Of a stretch of 14,210 nucleotides of DNA, positions 1-5,617 are shown piece after piece. How positions within the stretch are numbered: position 1 is the first letter of the stretch; every line of letters begins with the position of its first letter. Source of the stretch: Geobacter sp. UBA5608 (GTDB lineage: Bacteria; Desulfobacterota; Desulfuromonadia; Geobacterales; Pseudopelobacteraceae); the NCBI GenBank assembly GCA_002424705.1, contig DIKW01000082.1, positions 1-14,210 of the forward strand. The letters run 5' to 3'. The notes beneath the pieces are model-generated. The model ran no database searches, was not told the origin of the DNA, and saw nothing but the letters and a program-made list of their open reading frames with translations. The position numbers and the translations under genes were made by a program.

Positions 1-1022
1 TGACTGATGTAAGGCTCCAGGTCCGGGGCGGCACACAGTGCCGGCTCACGGAACAACGCCTCGCTGACCGTCAGGATGGCGTTAAGCGGGTTGCGCACCT
101 CATGGGCCACACCTGCGGCAAGCTGACCGAGAAATTCAAGTTTCCGGGCTCGGGTCAGCTGCTTTTCCAGCTCCTTGCGCTCGGTCACGTCGGTGACAAA
201 GCCATACCACAACACACTGCCATCGGGCTGCCGTTGAGGACGTGAATCCCCACGGAACCAACGGGTGCCCTTTGACGGACTGACCGCCCGGAATTCATGC
301 TGCCAGGGCGCCAGGGTCCGGGCCGATTCGTGAATCGAATCCAGCATGCCGGGCAGGTCTTCCGGCAGGATCCGGCTGAACAGTCGTGACGCATCATGCT
401 GCACTTCGTCGGGATCGACCTCGAACAGCTCTATCATGGACTGACTGGCGTAGGGGATACAGTAATGACCATCGGGAAACAGGCGGAACTGGTAGATGCC
501 TCCCGGCACCTGGCGTGAGATGCTTTCCAGCAGTTGATGACTTTCCTCCAGGGCCTCGGTACGCTCGTCCACCAGATGATGCAACGCGTCTTGACTTTGG
601 CGCAAGGTCTCTTCGGACGCCTTGTGGGCGGTAATATCGTAGCAACTGCCGATGTAGCCGCAGAAGCTGCCATCCAGGGCATAATGGGGGCAACCGTGGT
701 CCTCAATCCAGCAGTATACGCCGTCATAACGGCGCAGCCGGTACTCCATCACAAAGGGTTGGCGGGATGCAAAGGCGTCACGGAAGGTTGAGAGGCACTG
801 GTCGAGATCGTCGGGATGCACCCCCTGGGCCCAGCCATCACCAAGCTCCTCTTGCAGGGTGCGTCCGGTGAAGCTGAGCCAGGTCAGATTGAAGTAGTCG
901 CAGAGGCCATCGGAGTCGGAATGCCAGATCAGGGCAGGAAACTGCTGGATGATCTCGGAGCGGTGCAACACCTTTCCGGAAGCATCCAGCAACGAGCAAT
1001 GTGTCTTGCGGTGAGCAGCCAT
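1..1022 (-). CDS. PAS-PAS sensor histidine kinase, N-terminal part (3' end off the window)
   Basis: The minus strand is open from an ATG at 1022 to the window edge, giving about 340 residues. Two PAS/PAC units are readable: roughly residues 15-130, ending in GSCYDITAHK, and 155-280, ending in YGFVTDVTERKELE. A short predicted coiled coil rich in Glu and Leu lies between them. A HisKA dimerisation segment follows, with the H-box HEVRNPLNAI; the phosphoacceptor is His307. No transmembrane segment or signal peptide is seen, so the sensor is probably cytoplasmic and senses an internal ligand or redox state; no ligand residues can be assigned. The catalytic ATPase domain must lie beyond position 1. 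The start is supported by AAAGG ending 8 nt upstream of the ATG. The gene is divergent from the NosL operon, so control of that operon is possible but not shown, and no response regulator is visible. The kinase call is firm; its partner and signal are unknown. Confidence 0.9.
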   Translation of the reverse strand, partial: MAAHRKTHCSLLDASGKVLHRSEIIQQFPALIWHSDSDGLCDYFNLTWLSFTGRTLQEELGDGWAQGVHPDDLDQCLSTFRDAFASRQPFVMEYRLRRYDGVYCWIEDHGCPHYALDGSFCGYIGSCYDITAHKASEETLRQSQDALHHLVDERTEALEESHQLLESISRQVPGGIYQFRLFPDGHYCIPYASQSMIELFEVDPDEVQHDASRLFSRILPEDLPGMLDSIHESARTLAPWQHEFRAVSPSKGTRWFRGDSRPQRQPDGSVLWYGFVTDVTERKELEKQLTRARKLEFLGQLAAGVAHEVRNPLNAILTVSEALFREPALCAAPDLEPYIS

Positions 1023-1072
1023 TGGCACAACCTTTTACCTACCTGGCGCTGGACAATACATGGGTGGGTGGT

Positions 1073-1101
1073 ATCATGTTTGTCAGCGTTGGTCCAGACA
1101 A
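1073..1101 (-). promoter_or_regulatory. possible sigma70 promoter for the PAS kinase
   Basis: On the minus strand, TTGTCT (1096-1101) and CATGAT (1073-1078) are separated by 17 nt. Each matches its consensus hexamer at 4 of 6 positions. This would put transcription start near 1066 and give a leader of about 45 nt before the kinase ATG. The match is moderate and chance cannot be excluded. Confidence 0.3.
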
Positions 1102-1168
1102 TAATCGACACAACCTGCTGATTTGATGAAAGACCAGCGATGCAAACCGTTACAGGCACCGGCATTTC

Positions 1169-1183
1169 GTCTCAAACTGAGAC
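1169..1183. repeat. inverted repeat GTCTCA-AAC-TGAGAC, operator candidate
   Basis: A perfect 6-bp dyad with a 3-nt centre. After one mismatch on each side it extends by a further two T:A pairs. It sits about 190 nt upstream of the NosL start and about 150 nt upstream of the kinase start. Its size and symmetry suit a dimeric transcription factor, but I cannot assign it to a known regulator. Confidence 0.4.
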
Positions 1184-1191
1184 AAATCACA

Positions 1192-1209
1192 TGCCCCAGA
1201 ATGGGGGCA
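1192..1209. repeat. inverted repeat TGCCCC-N6-GGGGCA
   Basis: A 6-bp GC-rich stem with a 6-nt centre, 8 nt after the previous dyad. On the plus strand it is followed by a short A-run (1209-1213) rather than a T-run, so it is not a factor-independent terminator in that direction. It could be a second operator half or an RNA hairpin. Confidence 0.3.
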
Positions 1210-1371
1210 AAAAGACAGCAAACATGCGCTACCTGTTGTCCACTCATACCGCATGTCACGATTTTTGCAAGATATGCCCGAGTTAGACGGTGGTCTTTTC
1301 GGTCACCGGTAGCGCCACGGCTGGACAACACGGCCAATCCGCGCTACAAACCCACATAGCTGGAGGTTTCT

Positions 1372-1884
1372 ATGAAGATGGTTCCGAAGCTGATCGCCGC
1401 ACTGTTCCTGCTGTCTCTTACCGTCGGCACCGTGGTGGCAGACCAACCTGTCGAGGCGCCGGACAGCTGCACCTATTGCGGCATGAACCGCACCAAGTTT
1501 GCCCATAGCCGGATGCTGGTAAGGTACAGCGACGGCAGCTCAACCGGCACCTGCAGCATCCATTGCATGGCAGTGGAATTGGCCACCCATATCGACAAAC
1601 AGCCCAGCTCCCTGGAAGTGGGCGCCTATGATACCAGGAAGCTGATCAATGCCGAGTCGGCAGTCTGGGTGATTGGCGGCGACAAGATGGGGGTGATGAC
1701 CTCACGGGCCAAATGGGCCTTTGCTGACCAAAGCGCGGCTGAGGCGTTTATCAAGTCTCACCAGGGTTCCATCGGCAGCTTTGATGACGCCATCAGGGTC
1801 AGTTATGAAGATATGTACCTGGATATTAAGATGATCCGTGAGCGTAGAGCCGCAAAACGGATGAAACAACAGCACGCGCACTGA
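1372..1884 (+). CDS. NosL-family periplasmic metal-binding protein (first copy)
   Basis: The product is 170 residues. A hydrophobic N-terminal signal (about 1-23, likely cut after VVA) has no lipobox, unlike many classical NosL proteins, which are lipoproteins, so this copy should be soluble in the periplasm. The NosL signature CTYCGM is at Cys33/Cys36/Met38. A second cluster, CSIHCM (Cys61, Cys65, Met66), follows a DGS segment, and KMGVM lies further on. NosL proteins are Cu(I)-binding accessory factors of nitrous oxide reductase, and relatives occur without nosZ; no nosZ, nosD, nosF or nosY is visible here, so a general copper or metal delivery role is more likely than N2O reductase assembly. 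The start is supported by GGAGG 5 nt upstream. The C-terminus is basic and ends in His-rich QQHAH. It is the first gene of a probable long operon; family assignment is good, the metal is inferred. Confidence 0.82.
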   Translation: MKMVPKLIAALFLLSLTVGTVVADQPVEAPDSCTYCGMNRTKFAHSRMLVRYSDGSSTGTCSIHCMAVELATHIDKQPSSLEVGAYDTRKLINAESAVWVIGGDKMGVMTSRAKWAFADQSAAEAFIKSHQGSIGSFDDAIRVSYEDMYLDIKMIRERRAAKRMKQQHAH

Positions 1885-1896
1885 GACACCCGTTCA

Positions 1897-1922
1897 CTCC
1901 CCACTTCTCCTGGAGAGGGGAG
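1897..1922 (+). other. intercistronic hairpin between the two NosL genes
   Basis: CTCCCC (1897-1902) pairs with GGGGAG (1917-1922), and an inner TCTC/GAGA pairing surrounds a small loop, leaving a 3-nt bulge on one side. No T-run follows, so termination is unlikely. The structure could stabilise the upstream message or mark a processing site, setting different levels of the two NosL proteins. Confidence 0.4.
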
Positions 1923-1957
1923 ATGGTCACTCTGCGGGGATCCAAGAAGGCACTTCC

Positions 1958-2446
1958 ATGACCCGTTATCTCATTGTCCTCGCGCTCCTCCTCTGCCTCG
2001 GTTCCCTGCACAGCCCGGCTAGGGGGGCATCGGCTACCCCGCACCCGTCGGCACCGGGCCCCAAGGACAAATGCCCGGTCTGCGGGATGTTCGTCAAAAA
2101 GTATCCGTCCTGGGTTGCCACCGTCGCCTTCAAGGACGGCAGCCATGCCTGGTTTGACGGCGCCAAGGACCTGTTCACCTACCTGGGCACTCCGCAACGC
2201 TATACGCCGGGCAGAACAGCCGCCATGGTGGACAGGCTGTGGGTGAAGGACTACTACTCACTGCAGCCGATAGACGCCAAGACCGCCTACTATGTGATCG
2301 GCAGCAAGGTTTACGGCCCGATGGGGCATGAGTTGATCCCCTTTAAGCGACTGGACGACGCCCGGGAATTCATGCTTGACCACCAGGGGACCCAGATCAT
2401 ACGCTACGGCGACGTGACCCCTACCCTGCTGAAAACCCTGGAGTAA
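1958..2446 (+). CDS. NosL-family periplasmic metal-binding protein (second copy)
   Basis: The product is 162 residues with an N-terminal signal (about 1-24, cleavage probably near ARG-AS); no good lipobox is visible. It carries the canonical signature KCPVCGM (Cys39, Cys42, Met44), a DGSHAWFDGAKD segment and the family's GPMGHELIPF stretch near residues 120-129 (Met122, His124), so it is the more typical NosL of the pair. It lacks the second Cys cluster of the upstream copy; only two cysteines remain in the mature chain. GAAGG ends 7 nt before the ATG. The two copies differ enough to be ancient paralogues with separate jobs, for example carrier and acceptor-docking factor. A periplasmic Cu(I) chaperone role is inferred from the family. 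Confidence 0.85.
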   Translation: MTRYLIVLALLLCLGSLHSPARGASATPHPSAPGPKDKCPVCGMFVKKYPSWVATVAFKDGSHAWFDGAKDLFTYLGTPQRYTPGRTAAMVDRLWVKDYYSLQPIDAKTAYYVIGSKVYGPMGHELIPFKRLDDAREFMLDHQGTQIIRYGDVTPTLLKTLE

Positions 2447-2458
2447 CCCCGGAGCCCC

Positions 2459-2767
2459 ATGCGCCCTTCAACCGCTTTCATAATGCTGCTGCTGGGTAGT
2501 GGCGTCCTGGGCCTGCTAATGGGGCTACATGCCAATCTGGAGGTTGGCGCCCGCCAACCGGAGCAATGCGAACGGGCGCTGCTGGTACGTCAGCTGCGTC
2601 TGACAGACCTCTGTCTGTTTACCGAGGCCCGCTACACACGGCACCCGGCCATGGCCGATCTACACGCGCCGTTCCAGGATCACCCGGTTGCCCTTGAGCA
2701 TTTTCCGTCCGGCTCGCTGGTAACCCCACCCGCCACTCTGCAGAGGATCTATGTCCCGCGTCCTTAA
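2459..2767 (+). CDS. small membrane-anchored protein of unknown function
   Basis: The product is 102 residues: one hydrophobic N-terminal segment (about 6-26) that may be an uncleaved anchor or signal peptide, then a periplasmic part of about 75 residues. Two cysteines (Cys37, Cys52) could form a disulfide, and there is a charged, His-containing stretch around TEARYTRHPAMADLHAPFQD. I do not recognise a domain. The gene starts 12 nt after the NosL gene behind GGAG and overlaps the permease gene by 17 nt, so the three are very likely cotranslated. It may be a periplasmic partner of the FtsX-type permease, which has an extracytoplasmic domain of its own; this is inferred from context only. Confidence 0.7.
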   Translation: MRPSTAFIMLLLGSGVLGLLMGLHANLEVGARQPEQCERALLVRQLRLTDLCLFTEARYTRHPAMADLHAPFQDHPVALEHFPSGSLVTPPATLQRIYVPRP

Positions 2768-3887
2768 CCGTCACCGTGCCATCCTCGACTTCGCTCTGTC
2801 GTCACTGCTGCGCAGAAAGACTAAAAACCTGGCGTTATTTGCGGTTTACACCCTGCTGATCGCCGTGATCGCCTCTCTGATCTTTTTTGTTCAGGCCCTG
2901 AAACGGGAGGCGGCACTGGTGCTGAGCGAAGCGCCGGACATGGTGGTGCAAAGGATGGTGGCCGGACGGCATGATCTGATCCCCACCGGCTATGGTGACA
3001 TCATCAGTACCATCCGGGGCGTTTCCTCGGTAACACCACGGCTGTGGGGCTATTACTACGATCCGGTCTTCAAGGCCAATTACACCCTGCTGGTGCGCGA
3101 TACGGAACCGCTCCAGCCGGGCAGCATCATCATCGGCAGCGGCGTAGCGCGCAACCAGCGCATTACGGCCGGCGATCTGCTGAACTTCCGCTCCTACCAC
3201 GGACTGCCCCTGCTGCTGACCGTTACGGAGATTCTGCCCCATGCGTCGGAACTGGTGGCTGCGGACCTGGTGCTGATGGCCCGTCAGGATTTTCAGGCCA
3301 TGTTCAGCCTGCCGGCAGGCGTGGCAACCGACTTGGCAGTAACGGTGGCCAATCCCCGCGAATTGATCACCGTGGCCAACAAGGTTGCGGCCAAGTTTCC
3401 CGACACACGGCCGATTCTGAAAAGTGAGCTGCTGCGGACCTATGACTCGCTGTTCGACTGGCGTGGGGGTATGATCGTGGTCATGTTGGGGGTGGCGGTG
3501 CTGGCGTTTGTGATTTTCGCGTGGGACAAGGCAACAGGACTCTCAGCCGAGGAACGTCGGGAGATAGGCATCCTCAAATCAATTGGCTGGGAAACCACCG
3601 ATGTGCTGCTGCTCAAGTTCTGGGAGGGAACTACCGTCTCGTTGAGCGCGTTTATGGCAGGGGTGTTGCTGGCCTACCTGCACGTCTTTTTCGGTTCAGC
3701 CGCACTTTTCAGCCACGCCCTTAAAGGGTGGGCTGTCCTCTATCCCCAGTTTAGGTTGGTGCCGGTGATCGACGGCTATCAACTGGCGGTGTTGTTTACC
3801 CTGACGGTGCTGCCGTACACGGCTGCCACCATCATTCCGGCCTGGCTGGCCGCCACCATCGCCCCCGATGCCGCCATGAGGTCCTAA
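2751..3887 (+). CDS. FtsX/MacB-type ABC transporter permease
   Basis: The product is 378 residues with the FtsX-family topology: TM1 near 27-49, a periplasmic domain of about 190 residues, then TM2 (about 240-262), TM3 (295-320) and TM4 (345-368). The cytoplasmic loop after TM2 has the typical EERREIGILKSIGW sequence, which couples to the ATPase. Such permeases (LolC/E, MacB, FtsX) do not usually carry substrate through the inner membrane; they pass ATP-driven movement to a periplasmic domain that extracts or remodels a periplasmic client. The ATPase gene follows after 4 nt. The start has GAGG 4 nt upstream and lies inside the preceding gene. No outer membrane TolC-like or MacA-like partner is encoded nearby. 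With NosL proteins as neighbours, the client may be a metal chaperone or metalloprotein; that is inference. Confidence 0.85.
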   Translation: MSRVLNRHRAILDFALSSLLRRKTKNLALFAVYTLLIAVIASLIFFVQALKREAALVLSEAPDMVVQRMVAGRHDLIPTGYGDIISTIRGVSSVTPRLWGYYYDPVFKANYTLLVRDTEPLQPGSIIIGSGVARNQRITAGDLLNFRSYHGLPLLLTVTEILPHASELVAADLVLMARQDFQAMFSLPAGVATDLAVTVANPRELITVANKVAAKFPDTRPILKSELLRTYDSLFDWRGGMIVVMLGVAVLAFVIFAWDKATGLSAEERREIGILKSIGWETTDVLLLKFWEGTTVSLSAFMAGVLLAYLHVFFGSAALFSHALKGWAVLYPQFRLVPVIDGYQLAVLFTLTVLPYTAATIIPAWLAATIAPDAAMRS

Positions 3888-3891
3888 AGCC

Positions 3892-4620
3892 ATGATCGAA
3901 CTGCAACAGGTCACCAAACGGTACAGCGTGGGCCGTAATGACCAGTTTACCGCCGTGGATCAGGTAGACCTGACCATCGAACCGGCCCGCCTGACGGTGC
4001 TCAAGGGGCCCAGCGGATCGGGCAAGACCACCCTGCTGTCGCTGATCGGCTGTATGGCCAGGCCCACCAGTGGCAGGATCATGCTGCGGGGGGTAACCAC
4101 CTCTTTTTTCGATGCCGCTGACGTCACTGCAGGCTTTGACGTCTCCGGACTTCCTGAACGATTTCTGACGGAAATTCGCCGCCGCGCCTTCGGGTTCATC
4201 TTTCAACAGTTCCATCTGGTCAAGGGGATCAGTGCCCTTGAAAACATCATGCTGCCGGTCTATCCCTGCGGTGAGGATTGGAATAGCCTGCGCAACCGGG
4301 CTGCTCAGTTGCTGGAGCAGTTCGACCTGGTTCGCCAGGCCCGTTCGCCGGTGGATTGGCTCTCCGGCGGAGAGCTGCAGCGGGTGGCGATCGCCCGGGC
4401 CTTGATCAACCAGCCACTGGCGGTGATCGCCGATGAACCGACCGCCCACCTGGACAGCCGACTGTCCCGTGAGCTGATGGAGCGGATCGGCGCCTTGAAG
4501 GCAGCCGGCACCACGGTGCTGGTGGCCAGCCACGACCCGTTGGTGTACGATTCCCCCCTGGTTGACCGGGTGATCGAACTGCGGGACGGCAGGATCGTCG
4601 CGGGTCAGGATTCGGCATGA
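3892..4620 (+). CDS. ABC transporter ATP-binding protein, LolD/MacB type
   Basis: A complete 242-residue nucleotide-binding domain. Walker A is GPSGSGKTT (39-47), the Q-loop is FIFQQFHLV (102-110), the signature is LSGGELQRVAIARAL (157-171), Walker B runs into VIADEPTAHLD (178-188), and the switch His is in VLVASHDP. The FQQFHLV and LSGGELQRVAIARAL forms are typical of the LolD/MacB/FtsE group that pairs with FtsX-type permeases, and the permease gene lies 4 nt upstream. A longer-than-usual segment of about 25 residues lies between the first sheet region and the Q-loop (about residues 68-95, FFDAADVTAGFD region), which may contact a partner. The stop overlaps the next start in ATGA, so the following membrane protein is probably made in step with the transporter. 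Confidence 0.92.
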   Translation: MIELQQVTKRYSVGRNDQFTAVDQVDLTIEPARLTVLKGPSGSGKTTLLSLIGCMARPTSGRIMLRGVTTSFFDAADVTAGFDVSGLPERFLTEIRRRAFGFIFQQFHLVKGISALENIMLPVYPCGEDWNSLRNRAAQLLEQFDLVRQARSPVDWLSGGELQRVAIARALINQPLAVIADEPTAHLDSRLSRELMERIGALKAAGTTVLVASHDPLVYDSPLVDRVIELRDGRIVAGQDSA

Positions 4621-5615
4621 TACAGCATCCGGGTATCCTGGCGCTGCTGACTGCCAGCCTGACCATCAGCCTGTTGCTGCTGGCAGCCAGCTGGCACGGC
4701 TTGCGGATCCTGCGGTTCTGGGATCTTGGCAGCGGCAGCGAACGGCAACTGGCGCTGGAGCAGCGTACCTATCTGATTACCACCATTCTGGGCTATGCCC
4801 TGCTGTTTCAGATCCTGTCACTGTTTCTGTTCATCTATACAGCCGACGATCTGCACACCGTGTTCACCGGCGCCATGTGCGCCGCCGGCACCCTGCAGGC
4901 CAACCAGTACGGGTATCCTACCCTGTTGCTCAAGCTGTTGAACTGCCTGCTGGCCGGTGGCTGGCTGATACTGAACCATGCCGACAACCAGGGCTACGAC
5001 TACCCGCTGATCCGGCCCAAGTACCTGTTGGTGGTGCTCATGACGGCGCTGGTGCTGACTGAAACCGTGCTATTGTTCAGCTACGTGCTGAACCTGCAGG
5101 GTAATCTGATCACCTCGTGCTGCGGCAGCCTGTTCAGTAGCGAGCAACCCGGTATTACCGGTGAACTGGCCGGGCTATCCCACTGGACCATGGCCATCTG
5201 GTTCGGAGTCAGCAGCCTGGTTGCCCTTGCCAGCGGTGGCTGGTTTGTGCTGACGGGCCGCGGCGGCTGGCTGTTCAGCCTGGCCAGCAGCCTGTTCATG
5301 GTCAGTGCCCTGGCGGCAATCATCTCGTTTATCAGCCTCTACTACTACGAACTGCCAACTCACCATTGTCCGTTCTGCATCCTGCAGCGGGAATACCAGG
5401 CCGTCGGCTATCCGCTCTATGCGGCACTTTTGGGAGGCGGTATCAGCGGTATCGGTGTAGGGCTTGTGATGCCGGCCCGGCGGATCGTCAGCCTGGCCAG
5501 CGCCGTTCCCGTCCTGCAGCGACGCCTGGCGCAGGTATCGCTGGCATGTATGCTGCTTTTTCTGGTCATGGTTGCCGTTCAAATGCTGTCCACCGACTTC
5601 CGGCTGGCCTGGTAA
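4617..5615 (+). CDS. polytopic membrane protein with DsbB-like CPFCxxQR motif
   Basis: The product is 332 residues with about eight hydrophobic segments. Near residue 250, HHCPFCILQR (Cys251, Cys254, Arg258) is followed by a hydrophobic helix. This matches the first redox pair of DsbB, where CxxCxxxR lies beside the quinone site at the periplasmic end of a helix. Other cysteines are Cys88, Cys110 and an adjacent pair Cys168-Cys169; one or more could act as the second redox pair. The protein is much longer than DsbB (about 170-180 residues) and I know no named family that fits it whole. It may be a membrane thiol oxidoreductase that keeps NosL or exported proteins in the right redox state. The start overlaps the ATPase stop by 4 nt, and the stop is 2 nt before the secretin start, so it bridges the two halves of the locus. 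The DsbB comparison rests on one motif. Confidence 0.75.
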   Translation: MIQHPGILALLTASLTISLLLLAASWHGLRILRFWDLGSGSERQLALEQRTYLITTILGYALLFQILSLFLFIYTADDLHTVFTGAMCAAGTLQANQYGYPTLLLKLLNCLLAGGWLILNHADNQGYDYPLIRPKYLLVVLMTALVLTETVLLFSYVLNLQGNLITSCCGSLFSSEQPGITGELAGLSHWTMAIWFGVSSLVALASGGWFVLTGRGGWLFSLASSLFMVSALAAIISFISLYYYELPTHHCPFCILQREYQAVGYPLYAALLGGGISGIGVGLVMPARRIVSLASAVPVLQRRLAQVSLACMLLFLVMVAVQMLSTDFRLAW

Positions 5616-5617
5616 CC

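Larger units (their letters stand above)
1023..1371. promoter_or_regulatory. divergent intergenic region between the kinase and the NosL operon
   Basis: These 349 bases hold no convincing gene; the short open frames crossing it have no family-like sequence. They must carry the promoters for the kinase (minus) and for the operon starting at 1372 (plus). Two inverted repeats lie in the middle (1169-1183 and 1192-1209). I find no convincing sigma70 or sigma54 promoter for the plus-strand operon. The only clear plus-strand signal is GGAGG at 1362-1366, the ribosome binding site of the first NosL gene. Confidence 0.5.

Noticed and set aside
1020..1040. TGGCAC near 1024 as a sigma54 -24 element
   Set aside because: No GC dinucleotide at the correct -12 spacing, and it overlaps the kinase ribosome binding site on the other strand.
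1123..1200. Possible GEMM-type (c-di-GMP) riboswitch, prompted by a GCAAACC stretch
   Set aside because: The second conserved element with GACGCAAAGCC and the pairing scheme are missing.
1897..1922. Hairpin between the NosL genes as a terminator
   Set aside because: No T-run follows the stem and the next gene begins 35 nt later with a good ribosome binding site, so read-through is expected.
3832..4533. 233-codon open frame on the minus strand opposite the ABC ATPase
   Set aside because: The ATPase on the plus strand has every ABC motif; the opposite frame is a GC-driven shadow without recognisable features.
5366..5617. In-frame upstream extension of the secretin adding 84 residues
   Set aside because: It overlaps the DsbB-like gene in another frame, looks arginine-rich and shadow-like, and would bury the lipoprotein signal; ATG 5618 gives a proper signal peptide and LAGC lipobox.
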